Shown here: in pieces, positions 39,319-51,597 of the stretch
Layout: the number at the start of each line of letters is the position of its first letter
Numbering within the stretch: the stretch's first letter is position 1
Assembly: GCA_949358305.1 (NCBI GenBank)
Contig: OX442314.1
Coordinates: 18,159,060-18,223,059, forward strand
Length of the DNA: 64,000 bases
Direction of reading: 5' to 3'
Origin: Strigamia acuminata
Lineage: Eukaryota; Arthropoda; Chilopoda; Geophilomorpha; Linotaeniidae
Translations under genes and position numbers: made by a program
Notes under the pieces: generated by a model
Databases searched by the model: none
Told to the model about the DNA's origin: nothing
The model's input: only the letters and a program-made list of their open reading frames with translations

Positions 39319-42300
39319 ATGGCTGCTTTCTCCACGTTCACTGTTGCATTCTGTATAGTTTGCACAGTTTTATTTACGAGCCATTTTGCAGAATGTGGCA
39401 AAAGCAGTGGTAAGTTTAAAAGTATTTCTTCGCAATCACGAAGTAAATATTTATTTTTCGGTGTTTGCTTCCGCGGTTAACAAACTAACTTTATTCTATT
39501 AAAATGGGACATTAAGACTTTAAAACGGAACTTGCATGTCGTTATCCAAATAGACCATTGCTAATTTATAAACAAATAGACAAATAAGGGGCTTTCTAAA
39601 CGTATTTACATTCCTCAATTGATTGTTGTGCTCCAGTGACATGTTTTCAATAGAATCTTAAGCAGGATTCGGAGAGTGAAATTCTGCGGGAAATGAATGA
39701 CCAGACATCTTTTTGCAGGTCATCCAACTGCATCCTCATTATCCTGACCTAATGGAAAACTTTTCGATAATGTAAATACCGGTATTTTGCTATAAATCGG
39801 AAGCTTCCAGGCCATCAGTTTCAACTATCAAAATTGATTGACATTGATGGAGTTTCCACTTGTGTTTATTGTTGTTGTTGGGCCCTCAACAAAACACTTT
39901 TTATTATTATTTAAATTTTATAAAGACAAAATTCCTAGCATTTTGTCAACTGAAAGACGGAATTGACACAATAAAACTGTTTCCTTGTTTGGGGTTTAAT
40001 TGGTACTTGGGTTCTGGTTTGAAAATTTCATTTTTGTTTTTTCTGGAGGAAGTTATTAACGCGACCACTGGGCATGAAGCTGAACATTGACTTGCGAGGT
40101 GATAACTTTGGTTATCAAGTTAACTTTATCCTGTTACATCTTTTTATATATTTTCTAACGTTTATAACCGGGCGTAAATGTGATAATTGTTTTGTACGCT
40201 TTTATCCTCTTATACATTTAGTAAAATAAAACTCAAGTTCAGGCTTTAGTGGTCAAGTTCATTGTATTAAGCTGAATATTTGGGTTGCATTGAATTTTTC
40301 CGCTCCTGTGAACTAATTGCGGTAGGAGGAAGCGAAAACTAGGACAATTCTTCCATAAAATGCGTGTAATGTGTCTGGAGATTTTTTTTTATTGGATTAC
40401 TTTTCTTTCCATTTGATTGAACATCTTTTTTTTTCTGTTTTATTTCTCTAAGACGAATTGGTTGTGATAACGGTAGCTACTAATGAAACCGATGGGTATA
40501 AAAGATTCATGCGATCAGCTAACGTGTACAACGTAAATGTCAAGGTAGTTTGAAGAAAAATGTATATATATAATTTTTTTTTGAAAAGTAAATTTTTGTT
40601 TTTTATTTAATTGCAGGTACTCGGATTAAATACACAATGGCAAGGCGGAGACGTTGCGAATTCTGCAGGAGGTGGACATAAGGTTAATCTACTTATAGAC
40701 GAAGTGGAAAAATTAAAGACTGAAAAAGACAAAATAATTATGTTTGTAGATAGGTAAAGTTTAAAGATTTTACTTACATTTCAAGTGAAATTTTAATTTA
40801 TTTCTGTTTTCACTTTTAGTTATGATGTAATCTTGTTAGCAGACGCAGAAACTATTTTAGATAAATTTTACAAATTCAAAGCTAAAGTTGTATTTTCTGC
40901 TGAAGGGTTTTGCTGGCCTGACAAAACTTTAGCTGTGAGTTAGTTATGACATCAGGGATCTTGCGGAATTAAGTTTTACCCACTTTTACTAATTGGCGTG
41001 TTAGACAAAATTTTCTAGGAAATCTTTAATTGTTATATGGAGGGGAATTTTTTGCAAGATCACTGAAAATTCATGCACGATTTGTTTTTTAATTTAAAAT
41101 GGGAAATTAATATGTACACTTTGATAATTACAGGACAAATATCCTGAAATAACTCAAGGAAAGCGGTATCTGAATTCTGGAGGTAATAACAATTAGTTAC
41201 AACATAGTATTATTTCTTGGTTGGTGGTTTGGGTTCTGACTTAAATTTTTTTCATTAAATTTCTCTTCCAATCAAACTGGGGTGTGCAATTTAAATTATA
41301 CACTACAGAGTGTCACCAATTTTCTCACGCAGGTAAGCAGATGGGGCTTTTAAGTTCACCTTTACGCTTTTTTAATGTTACTGCGAAGTAAACCACAATT
41401 CATATTTTTATTACCGTATTTGCTGACAGGATTTCTTGGATATGCACCTGATTTATATAAACTAATTACTACGTCTAAAATTGATAATCTTGACGACGAT
41501 CAACTTTTTTATACCAAAATTTACCTCGATGAAAAAATGAGGAAAAAGTTTTCCATCAAACTCGACCATAAAGCCGAGATATTTCAAAATCTGAACGGCG
41601 CAGTTGGTAAATAAAATCGAATGAAATGAATGAGTTGCAAAATAATTTGATTTAAAAATTCTAACAGGTGATGTTGAACTAAGGTTCAAAAATAACGAAG
41701 CGTTTTTGTCCAACACGGCGTACGCTACTAATCCTGCAGTGGTACACGGCAATGGGCCGAGTAAAGTGACCTTGAACAACTTGGGGAATTATTTAGCAAA
41801 GTCATGGGAACACGAGGCAGGTTGTCCAAGCTGCCAAGACAACTTGGTTAACCTCGAAAATATCAAGGTGAAATTTTTTTTCTTCTATATTGCTTAATCG
41901 TATTTTGGTTTTTCTAATTTGATGTTTTTTTTCTTAGATTGACGATTTTCCTAAGGTTATGATCGGGATTTTCGTGGAAAGTCCGACACCATTTCTTAAA
42001 GAGTTCTTGGAAAGAATTTCTTTATTTGAATATCCAAAAGAAAAAATTGATTTATTCATTCACAATGCAGCTATTTATCATGCGGATGATGTTGATGACT
42101 TTGTTTATGCTCACAAAAATAAATATAAAAACATTAAGCAGTTTAAACCAGTGGATGGCGTGAAGGAATGGCACGCGAGAAATTTGGGCCTGTAAGAAAA
42201 TCTTATTTTATATTCCGTTTTTAAATTTTATTTTTATTTCATTTTTGTCTTTAATAATAATAGTGAAGAATGTTTGAAACAGAAATGTGATTATTACTTA

Positions 42301-44807
42301 TCAGTGGACAGCGTTGCTATGCTCACAAATCCGAAGACATTGAGAATACTCATTGAGCAAAACAGGTTAAATTAAATATAATTCGATTCAACATTTTTTA
42401 TGAGAATTATTTGCTATTCCGAATAGGAGTGTTATTGCCCCGTTGTTGGTTCGTCCAACCAAAGTGTGGTCCAATTTTTGGGGCGCTCTTTCTCCCGATG
42501 GCTTCTACGCACGCTCGTCGGATTACATGGAAATTGTGAACAATAAGCGAAGGTAAGACTGTAACTGAATTTACTTTATTCCGAGTAAATCAAATCAATC
42601 AAAATCCACTTACAAACGAAAGGTTTTATTTTTCAATTTATCTACTATCGTAAAAGACAAGACAGTAGCCCGGACTACTAGATACAAATTCTATAGTTAC
42701 CCCCAAATGTAGATCAAATTTTCAATTAGGGCACGTGCTACTATTATGTCATTTATGGTATTGTATAATTGTATTTTTTTCAAATATGACTACTCGGTAA
42801 TACTGAAATCGGCTTTAAAAGTGCGTCGGTCGATCGAATATTTATTATTAGCGTGGCATTCGTAAGTGCCCGCATCCATTTGGGCTGCCGGGTCAATTTC
42901 CATTTTACTTTTTATTTTGTCGTTGCCAATTTTCCATTCGTGAATCTGCGGAATACACGAAAGGAGTTAAAACTTAAATATTTACTAGCAACTATTTATC
43001 AGGAAATATAAGGAATGTTTTTTGCCTGCAAGTACGGATGAGCGTAGAGTTCCGTGGTGTCTTTAAACCAAGTTACGTGAGGGCGCGGAGTGCCTTTGGA
43101 CTCGCAGATGAATATAATTTTGTGACCAAGAATGTATTCATAATCAAAGTGAGAGGCTTTTGTAATCCGCGCACCCTAATACATAAAAATATAACAAAAT
43201 TTAGAAAAGAAAAAAAGAAAAAAAATGTAAAAGTTAAAGTTAAAACTTACCTTTGGATTGTTATAGTATTCAAGCCTGGAATTATGATCGAATTTCATAT
43301 TATCTGACAACGTGTTTCCAGGTTGGCTCTGTTTGAAACGTGTTCTACTTTTTCCTCTTCCACCTCCACGTGCAGCTTCACAAATCATTGCAGTAACCAT
43401 CAGCATCGCGCTTAGATAAATTACGGCCCTAACCGCATTCATATTAAAATTTGTTTTCCTGAAATATAATGATTTTGTTCGAAAACGCATTTATTAATTT
43501 CTGAATCAGTTCCTTACCGGGTGCCAGCCAAATGAAACGTTCGGCATTAGGATGTACACTGAGTCCTCAATAATTGGGATGTGGTTCAATAATTATTTCA
43601 ATTGAAAATTACTTCCTTTTTTTCTGTCCATGTATTCTTTTCTTCTGCCCTTCATGTGTAATTGTAATACGTTTTATATTTCAGGGGTGTGTGGAATGTG
43701 CCCTACATGACTGCTACTTATTTAATTAATGCTACATTACTTAAGTCAAAGGACACTCGTCCAACTTTTATAAGTAATCTTTTGGATTCTGATATGGCGT
43801 TTTGCAAGAATCTGAGAGAAAAGGTGATTTAAAAAAAAAACAAAAAAAATTAAAATTAAAGTTAAATTTAATTGATTGTATTTATAGGGAGTTTTTATGT
43901 TTGTAACAAACCAAGTGGATTTTGGCCATTTAATAAATAATGAGAATTATGACATATCGCATCTGCACAATGATTTGTATCAAGTATTTGATAACCGCAT
44001 GGACTGGGAAGCGAGATACATTCATGAGAACTACAGCAAAGCCTTGCATCCGGATAGTTCAGCTCCAATGGTAAGTAGATTAAATTAATTTAAAAAAGAA
44101 TGTGAAAATAAAATTTTTAAATATAATTGTGCAGCCGTGCCCAGATGTGTTTTGGTTCCCTATTGTGAGCCCACAATTTTGCAAAGAGTTAATTGACACA
44201 ATGGAGAATTTTGGCAAGTGGTCTGATGGAACAAATCACGTAAAATTTAATATTTCGGATTGAATTTAAAAGAAATAATAAATTATTCCCGTATATTTTT
44301 AGGATGAACGTTTGAATGGTGGTTATGAAAACGTTCCAACACGCGATATTCACATGAATCAAGTTGGATACGAACGACATTGGTTGTACTTTTTAAGGGA
44401 ATACGTTCGACCATTACAGGAAAAGGTTTATCCTGGCTATTACCACGATGTAAGTTGAAATAACTGATTTTTAATGCTGCAATAATTCGCCTAATTTGTT
44501 GTATACATATTTATTTTTTTAGCCTCCACAAGCTCTCATGAATTTCGTTGTTCGATACAGACCTGATGAGCAGCCATTTTTAAGGCCACATCATGATTCC
44601 TCGACTTATACTATTAACTTAGCTCTTAATAGACCAAAGATAGATTACGAAGGTGGTGGATGCAGATTTCTGAGGTATAATTGCAGTGTAACGGACACTC
44701 GTTTAGGATGGCTACTCATGCATCCTGGGCGTTTGACTCATTATCATGAAGGTCTGTCGGTGACTAAAGGAACACGTTACATTATGATTTCGTTTGTAGA
44801 TCCTTAG
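39319..44807 (+). CDS. PLOD: Procollagen-lysine 5-dioxygenase (lysyl hydroxylase)
   Basis: ER enzyme that hydroxylates collagen lysines using Fe(II) and 2-oxoglutarate. Exons: 39319-39409, 40453-40544, 40617-40753, 40820-40934, 41134-41182, 41430-41606, 41668-41867, 41938-42191, 42264-42365, 42427-42552, 43685-43823, 43888-44070, 44135-44239, 44303-44449, 44523-44807. All phases agree; 733 residues. N-terminal signal peptide ([19 protein letters not shown]). The N-terminal half is the glycosyltransferase-like part ([29 protein letters not shown]). The C-terminal dioxygenase has the iron ligands in HHDSST (His, Asp) and [11 protein letters not shown] (His), an Arg for 2-oxoglutarate soon after, and the typical end ISFVDP. 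The 1.1 kb intron 42553-43684 contains a complete Ig-domain gene on the other strand. Poly(A) signal AATAAA at 45013-45018. One gene of this kind is usual in arthropods. Confidence 0.96.
42790..43442 (-). CDS. oig-4: Secreted single-Ig protein, oig-4-like, nested in PLOD intron
   Basis: Three exons (43251-43442, 43026-43175, 42790-42945) give 165 residues. A signal peptide ([20 protein letters not shown]) is followed by a basic [13 protein letters not shown] stretch. One Ig domain follows: the Cys pair lies in IIFICESKG and YECHANNKY, with Trp in HVTWFKD and the DAGTYEC motif. The residues [13 protein letters not shown] and IHEWKIG match, from memory, the arthropod/nematode oig-4 family, a secreted one-Ig protein that stabilises acetylcholine-receptor clusters at C. 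elegans muscle synapses. The second intron has a GC donor (CAG|GCAAAA). An acceptor just upstream of the ATG (about 43459) implies a non-coding first exon, which may still lie inside the PLOD intron (ends 43684). The whole coding region is antisense within that intron. Confidence 0.88.
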
Positions 44808-45308
44808 ATTTATTTTATTTTTTTTAAAGAAATAACATTTTATACTAATTTTTTTGAAATCACATTTATTGTGATGGTTCCTCTTTTTGAGTTATTGTTT
44901 ATTGTATACACAAAATTTTTATTAGAGTTGTTTAAATGTTTATATACTATAGTGTTACTTGAATACTCATTTTCCTATTATTTTTTATTTTAATAATAAT
45001 TGTTTAACTTATAATAAAAATATATTTAAAAAAAAATTATTTTCACATCTATGTTTGTCTTTTGTCAAAGACTTTTCTATAACAGTTTTTTTTTTTTTTT
45101 AAAAACAATTTATATTTTACATTTAATATTAATAAAATTATAAAAAATTGTAAAAAATATCAAAACCTGACCATGTAAACGACTAACCAACTAATTTACA
45201 GTGCAATAAAGTTTTTGAGCGATTTTAAAGCGTACTTAAAGAACTTTTAAGTAAATAAATTATTTAAATCTATATAATCTATATAAATTATTTAAATCTA
45301 TATAGCAT
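44808..45308. other. Convergent 3' flanks (PLOD / 10-TM gene)
   Basis: About 500 bp between two stop codons of genes that converge. It contains the probable PLOD poly(A) signal AATAAA (45013-45018) and T- and A-rich DNA. A CTATATAATCTATATAAATT-type short repeat sits at about 45268-45303. No coding signal. Confidence 0.55.
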
Positions 45309-47055
45309 TTAATCAATTTGAGATTCCATTTTGGCATAATAACGATACAATGTAAGGGAAGCAATGAGAATTGGCGAGCCAACCAGTGCAAAGCCAGTTT
45401 CTCCAGTAAAGTTTGGATTCCATTGCAATGCGCCATTGCTAGTAAATAATGACCAAAACAATGAACTTGTTGGCAAAGCTGTCATTAATACAGCCATAAT
45501 GTATGGAACACTGCACGTGTGGGAATTGATCATCAACGATAGAAGACAGACTGACAGTAATATAATTGCAATGATAAAAGGCCAAGAGAACATGAAAATG
45601 TTTCCGCATTCTTCAGAAATGGAAAAATGGCAAAGAAATCCTTCGAACATAAATTTCCGAAAATCAGGACCAGCCTAAATAGTAAGATAAATAGAATTAA
45701 TCATTTTATTTTTTTTTCATAAGTAATTATACAATGTACTTTTCCGAGAAATGGGAAAAAGTCCGTCCAAACAAAGACTAAAACCGTGCACAACGACCAG
45801 AAATGAAGCCAGAAAGCTAAAGTCCAGATGTGGTACTGAAATAAACGGTAATACAATGCAAATTTTATAACTTATTACGTAGATAAAATATTTCTTACAT
45901 CAGGAATTAGTTTGTATTCACTCGACGTCTCTTGAGGAGGCAAAAGAACCATATTGACATCGTCAGTGAAGTCATTAGTGTTCGGGGATGAGTGAGCTAA
46001 TGCAATTGTTGCAATGTGGCATTCAGGCTATAAAATAAAATTAATTTCTTTAATTTATAATAATTAATATTACTGAGAAAGATTACTTTGCACGTTTTAA
46101 TTTCTCTATCCAGCAAAGTCAAAAAATATGCAAACAAAGCCAATCCTGCAATATAAACAATAGTCCAAACGGAATGTTCTTGCAATGTCCATAGTTTAGC
46201 ATCTGCTGAGAAATCATTCGGATGTCCGTGACATGTAAATTCATCCCAGATTTGGAAGTCGATGCAAATGAAAAGTCCAATAATAGCAGCTGCTATGCAC
46301 AATAGTTTACGAGTACTGTCAACTGAAAAATCAAGTTGCTAATTAGTCTTATTGTCTTACACAGTATGCACATTAACAGGATGTGCAGACATTTATTCAT
46401 TAAATTTAATTGGTAAATAAGTAGTAATTTTCTATTTGCAGTGAAAGGCAGAGCAGTGTAATGCAGCAAAGCTTAAGGTACAAACTTCCAGCTGTTTTCT
46501 AACGTCTACAAATCCTGCGTTTAAAAATATTGCTTAAAATAATATACTTTTCCGACTACGTAGAAAATGAAAGACCACAGCAAGCGGTAAACTCACAGCT
46601 GCTAAAGGATCTTGAAGATAACATTGAACACGGTTGCGGTCCCGCGAAAAATAAATAAGCAAACAACTCACTCCTAAATAAGTTCCTAATTTCCACAAGG
46701 ACAGTATAGAAATAGGAGGGAAGAGAGATCGATCTCGGTTTTGAATTTTCAGGCAGATTATAATAAGAAACAAAATAACAAGACAGCAGATTGACGTGAA
46801 TAAGAGAGAAAAGTACACATCGCTTCTCTCGTTAATATTTGTCAAATAGAAAGGGAAGCAAATATTGATAACTGTTGCCAATGTGACAAGCGCGAACACT
46901 TGGCACACGTGAGTGTATGTTGGGTGTCTTTCAAAATTGCTCAGATGGGAGTACAAAGTGATGGACATCGACGAGGACTCGAGTGATGTAATTGATTCTT
47001 CTCGTCGAATGGAGTCACTTATTAGAAGCTCCTTGTCCTCATCTGGACAGGTCAT
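45309..47055 (-). CDS. Ten-pass membrane protein, possibly drug/metabolite-transporter type
   Basis: Not recognised by name. Five exons (46548-47055, 46087-46322, 45899-46027, 45740-45835, 45309-45674) join in frame to 444 residues. A polar, acidic N-terminus of ~45 residues precedes about ten hydrophobic segments, including CQVFALVTLATVINICFPFY, WKLGTYLGVSCLLIYFS, DPLAAVSLPLAVVFHFL, LLCIAAAIIGLFICIDF and MAVLMTALPTSSLFWSLFT. The ten-segment plan, with a Pro-containing DPLAAVSLPLAVVF helix, recalls EamA/SLC35-like transporters. A polar loop (residues ~249-290) and a Cys-rich loop (LCHFSISEEC) interrupt it. An acceptor just before the ATG implies a non-coding 5' exon. The coding call is secure; the family is a weak guess. 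Confidence 0.75.
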
Positions 47056-47838
47056 CGTAGCACACCTGATGAGATAAATAAAACTAATTTCAATAGAAGA
47101 ACTAGAACAAAATTAATTGAAAATTTACATAAATTATTATTTTATTAGTAATTAAATACTTATATAGCATAAAAATGATTTTAATCAATGTTTATAGCGA
47201 GAAATTTATGGAATTCTCTGAGTTTTTAAATGATTTTTGTCACGAAATTAATGTGACGAAAATATGAAAAAAATTGTAAATTTGGATATTTCTACTCCGA
47301 AAAAATGACGTAAATTGATAGAATAACACAAAATTTTATATTGTTCTTGGACGAACTGCCTGAGGAAGTCTTGGGGCATTGAACTATAGTAGTCTGGTGA
47401 CCTCTAAAATAAGAATTGAAGACGCTATTTTGCTTTTCCCACCTGATAACTTATTTTTTCAAAAACTTACTTTTCTTCTCTCTAAAAAAAAATTATAAAA
47501 ATTTCCTGCACAATCTCACCTGTTTGAAACGCGCTTCACTGCAAGCAAAGCCCAACACAGCCGCTGAAGGTGTCTAAAACCGCTAATCAAACGACCACCT
47601 TCCAGAAATCGTAATCACCTCAAGGACAAGCAACCGAATGCCCGCAGCCTACACAAGATGGCGCAAGTGACACAACATGGATTGACGTCATTAGACATAA
47701 CGAATGGCATTTTTATTGAATTTTATTCTATATTACAGATCTTTCAATGCATCCTGATAGTTTTAAAGTTAAAATAAAATACATCCCACGTCATATACGT
47801 TAATTTCTTTCATACTGTACTATTTGCATAATTTATTT
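47056..47838. other. Intergenic: promoter of the 10-TM gene and 3' flank of UBE2J2
   Basis: Both neighbours are on the minus strand. The promoter and first exon of the 10-TM gene probably lie around 47500-47700, where the sequence is less AT-rich and contains AAGATGGCGC and TGACGTCA (a CRE). Nothing else is seen. Confidence 0.45.
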
Positions 47839-48812
47839 TCAAGTAATTGACCTGAGCACATATTTAACTGTAAAGGCAAATGCAGCAAATCCCAGAATAA
47901 CACATAAATTGGTCCATGCACTTCCCGCAAGTCCGTTATTTTCAACACTGTTCATGTTGGATTCCGATTCACTGTTAGCAGCTCCACCAAGTGCAGCCGA
48001 AATGGGTTTTTCAGTCGATTTGCGCCTCTGCATTTCTGCTTTAATTTCCTGTAATCATAAACAGACGTTATTACGTAAACCAAATGTATTTCACATACGA
48101 GAATGTTTTACCTCCGCAATGGCCGGAAATAGCTCACAAAATGTCTTATTTTTCAAGTTAAATTCGCCACTTTTCAGTGCAAGTTGCGTTTTCTGTAAGA
48201 AAATTACATTTTTCAATATTCAGGCCTCGAATAATCAACAAATACACGGTGTATATTTATATTTATATATTACATCTGCTTTGGACGTCTCTATGCTTCC
48301 TAAAGTCGGATTTTTTTCCATCATAAAGCTTAACAGTCCCGTCAAAATAGTTGATACGGACCAAGCAGGATTCCAATACTCAGGATGGTAGTCACTAATC
48401 GACAAACACAAACGACTATTGCATTTAAAACGACCGTTCGGGGTTATCATGTAAATGCTCGGAGGTTTGTACGGAAATTCACTAGGAAAAATCAATTTTC
48501 CATGGTAAATTCCACCTAAAAAAAAAAATGAAAACGGAAATGAACATTTTTTTCAATTTATTTTATTATTAAACTATTGCAATATACCTGCATATGTTGT
48601 ATTTTCGGGCCCTTTTATAACGTAATGCCTAAAGAAAATACAAAAATTACGTATTTACATGACAATAAGGTGTTTTCTATGCACACATACCACTCTAGAA
48701 TATTCGTCGGAATGGGTTCCGCTACGGCATACGGCAGAGGATCTTTTTTAATACGCAAATAATCTTGCTTTAGTCGAGCTGTGGCTGAATTTGTTCGTTT
48801 TGTCATCGTCAT
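47839..48812 (-). CDS. UBE2J2: Ubiquitin-conjugating enzyme E2 J2
   Basis: Tail-anchored ER E2 of the Ubc6 class, used in ER-associated degradation. Exons 48691-48812, 48588-48628, 48274-48515, 48112-48192 and 47839-48048 give 231 residues with matching phases. [16 protein letters not shown] starts the UBC fold; [20 protein letters not shown] holds the active-site Cys in [39 protein letters not shown] follows. The C-terminal membrane anchor ([18 protein letters not shown]) ends a few residues before the stop, as in human UBE2J2. The atypical long insert typical of Ubc6 proteins is present. Its start lies 426 bp from the oppositely oriented B3GALT6 start, so they probably share a promoter. Confidence 0.97.
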
Positions 48813-49238
48813 AACCTAGATTTACAAACAAACAAACATTCGTGTTTTGTAACAACAAACAACAGTCTGGAAATGACACGAAGATTTATTTCGTACGTAC
48901 AATAGAAGTAATGGCTTAAATACCTCTTAAAAGAGTGATTCAATCTAATGGCAACAATCCAGTTCCAGTATGAATACGTACCAACAGCGCCGAAAAAAAA
49001 ACGAATAAGGTCAAAGTAGCTACGCGAAGGATGAACCTCGTATGATTTTAAAGCAAAATGTAACGCGGCATGCATCTGTGGGTATCGATCACGAAATAAA
49101 ATAGTTGCCGATAGATGGCAGAAGATTTTAAAATTAAATAACTGCGATGTGATTGCCAAAGTGCTCCGGTATAATTCATTCATTTCTATGTTTGCGCTTT
49201 AATCTAATCATTCACGTTTGTTTTAGGCGAATTTGAAA
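48813..49238. promoter_or_regulatory. Bidirectional promoter, UBE2J2 / B3GALT6
   Basis: 426 bp separate the two divergent start codons. An acceptor-like TTTTAG precedes the B3GALT6 ATG by ~13 bp and a TCTAG precedes the UBE2J2 ATG, so both genes may have short 5'-UTR introns. A 124-codon minus-strand frame spans the region (48809-49183), but it has no motif and overlaps both 5' regions. Confidence 0.5.
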
Positions 49239-50267
49239 ATGAGGTTGAACAGAAAACTGTACGGCAGAACCGCCATTATCGTTTTATTAACATGTACATT
49301 ATCATTCGTTCTAAGCACTTTTTGGTGTTTTTACTCGTGCGATTCGTTAGTTTGCTCCGAAAAAAATTGCAGAATGATTCTAGAGAAGAAGAAGTTTAGT
49401 TCTGCGTTTGCCAAACCTCCGGACACTTTAAATAGCAATGAAATCGAATACCCAGTTCTAGTCGTGCTCATATTCTCCAGCGTGTACAACATGGAGCAGA
49501 GAGACACCATCAGGCAAACGTGGCTGAAAAATTCGGGCATAGAAATAATTCATTACTTCGCAATAGGCTCCGCCAAGCTGGGCCCGAGTGAGGAAAAAAC
49601 GTTACATTCGGAGAACGCAAGATTTGGAGATTTGCTGTTTCTTCCCGACGTGGTTGACACCTACAGAACTTTAACGCAGAAATTGAAGTCGTCTCTCATC
49701 AAATTGACGCAAGAAAAGCATTTTAAATTTCTACTCAAAGTGGACGACGACTCGTTTGTCCAGCTAGATCTTCTTTTCAAAGAATTGGACTCGTTGAAAG
49801 TGAAAAATCGACTTTATTGGGGATATTTCGATGGACGAGCCACGGTGAAGAAACAGGGACACTGGAAAGAAGTTGATTGGGTTTTGTGCGATCATTACCT
49901 CCCGTACGCATTGGGTGGAGGATATGTCATATCTCGCGACTTGGTGGAATACATCTACGTTAATGAAAAGTTGTTAAAACTCTACAAAAGTGAAGATGTG
50001 AGTCTTGGGACGTGGCTCGCGCCTTTGGACATCCGGAGAATTCACGATCCAAGATTCGACACCGAATTCAAGTCACGCGGATGTTTAAATTCCTACATTA
50101 TAAGTCATAAACAAAATGTGGATGAAATGCGGAAAAAGTTCGGATTGTTTGAAGAAAAGGGAAAAATCTGCAGCGTGGAGGTCCAGCATCGATTCCCGTA
50201 TCAGTACGACTGGAAAGTGCCCCCAACAAAATGCTGTATTCGAGTCAATATATCGAGTCATAATTAG
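49239..50267 (+). CDS. B3GALT6: Beta-1,3-galactosyltransferase 6 (GAG linker galactosyltransferase II)
   Basis: Golgi type II enzyme that adds the second galactose of the tetrasaccharide linker of proteoglycans. Single exon, 342 residues, GT31 family. Short cytoplasmic tail, membrane anchor (AIIVLLTCTLSFVLSTFWCF), then the catalytic domain: RDTIRQTWL, LKVDDDSFVQLD (the DxD metal-binding motif), RLYWGYFDGRATVK, CDHYLPYALGGGYVIS, SEDVSLGTWLAP and HDPRFDTEFKSRGC, which fit B3GALT6 better than other beta-3-GalTs. It ends with Cys-rich PPTKCCIR. The start is ATG 49239; the in-frame TTG 6 bp upstream is not needed. Many B3GALT6 genes are intronless, as here. It converges on the ING gene, with 194 bp between stop codons. 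Confidence 0.96.
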   Translation: MRLNRKLYGRTAIIVLLTCTLSFVLSTFWCFYSCDSLVCSEKNCRMILEKKKFSSAFAKPPDTLNSNEIEYPVLVVLIFSSVYNMEQRDTIRQTWLKNSGIEIIHYFAIGSAKLGPSEEKTLHSENARFGDLLFLPDVVDTYRTLTQKLKSSLIKLTQEKHFKFLLKVDDDSFVQLDLLFKELDSLKVKNRLYWGYFDGRATVKKQGHWKEVDWVLCDHYLPYALGGGYVISRDLVEYIYVNEKLLKLYKSEDVSLGTWLAPLDIRRIHDPRFDTEFKSRGCLNSYIISHKQNVDEMRKKFGLFEEKGKICSVEVQHRFPYQYDWKVPPTKCCIRVNISSHN

Positions 50268-50461
50268 ATTTCACAGTGCATTCCAATTTTATTTTTATTT
50301 TTTTAAAATTTTTTTTGACATAATTTTTACTCGATTTATTTTAACTGTAAATATATGTACAAACTTGAAAATGTAGTGATTATGAAATGGAGTTCATAAA
50401 ACTGACTTTGAAGGAAGGGGTACAGTGAGATGACTTGTTTTGAATTGTATTCAATTGAATA

Positions 50462-51597
50462 TCATTTCTTTTTTCTTTCCACGTTGCATTTTGGACAAAA
50501 CCATTTTCCTTTTGGTTTGCTCGTAAGACCAACACAGGCAAAATGGAACCATTCGATTGGACACTAAAAAAAAAAATATATATATAATAATTCAAAAAAA
50601 AAAATAATTTTGGGTTTTATAATTCTCACATCAGGATTATCACAGCCAATCATTTCACCGTAGGATACTTGATGACATAAACAATAAGTGGGTTCATTTG
50701 GATCAACAGGCATATCTAATACGTCTGAAGGATGATTTATGGTGATAGCCAACGCTGGAATGGCTGAGAAAGGTACTTCGGGTCTAGAAAGAGCGCAATG
50801 ATCAGGCTTTTTAATTTCAGACTTATTGTAATCGTACTGTGGTTGAGTTTTCAATTTCTTCCTAGCAGATTTACAGTTGTCGTCGTCGGATGACGCGGTG
50901 GTTCTTCTTCTTCCACTTTTCCTTTTGTCTTTGTCTTTACCGCGTTTATTCTTTTCTAAAGAACGACGAACTTTTAAAATTAATTTAATTTGTGTCTTAA
51001 CTTGCCAAGTGTTTCAAATACAAACTTTTCTGTGTGCTTTCCGAGTCACTAGATTGGCTGTTAAGGGCTTTGTCTTTCAGTTCTGCTTCAAAACGAGCCA
51101 AGTCTGAATCTAATCGACGGATATGTTTGTCTACCTACATAAAAAAGTATATCAACAATTACTACCATTAATTACATTAGTAATAACGTTTGAGTTTACC
51201 AATTCGTATGTTTGGATTGCAAGTTGAACTTTATCGTCTCCAAATTCCCTCGTTTTGCTGAACATCTCCTGAATTTCTTCTAGTGTATTTGTTTTTTTCT
51301 CGGGTGGCATCGAACGCACATTTTTTAAGTACTCGCTGGATAGTCTGTCTATTTCCTTCAACAACTCTAAACACAAAATATTGTTACATTATTTGATCAT
51401 TTAATTATCATCGTGACATTTACCTTGCGCTCTGTGATCCAAGTCCCGCATTAATGTAAAATTCCTCTGTAATTCAGTCGGCAAATTTTCAAGACCTAAA
51501 TACATAAAGTAAAGCGCATTAATTATTGCCAGAGATTCAAATTACTAAATAAATACTAACTGTCTAAATAATGTTCCAAGTACAACGCAGTCGCCAT
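50462..51597 (-). CDS. ING4/5: Inhibitor of growth protein (ING4/5 class)
   Basis: Chromatin reader subunit of histone acetyltransferase complexes (HBO1/MOZ type for ING4/5). Exons 51561-51597, 51424-51495, 51200-51366, 51026-51134, 50630-50955 and 50462-50563 give 270 residues. The N-terminus [18 protein letters not shown] is the ING coiled-coil domain, continuing through [21 protein letters not shown] Lys/Arg-rich nuclear segment ([15 protein letters not shown]) follows. The C-terminal PHD finger reads [25 protein letters not shown], then KGKWFCPKC, with all eight zinc ligands; the [16 protein letters not shown] lead is typical of ING4/5. ING4 versus ING5 cannot be assigned because invertebrates usually have one. 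It is head-to-head with NEURL4, 240 bp apart. Confidence 0.96.

Noticed and set aside
48809-49183. 124-codon minus-strand frame between UBE2J2 and B3GALT6
   Set aside because: Covers the shared promoter, no recognised motif; kept only as a remote possibility of an upstream UBE2J2 exon.
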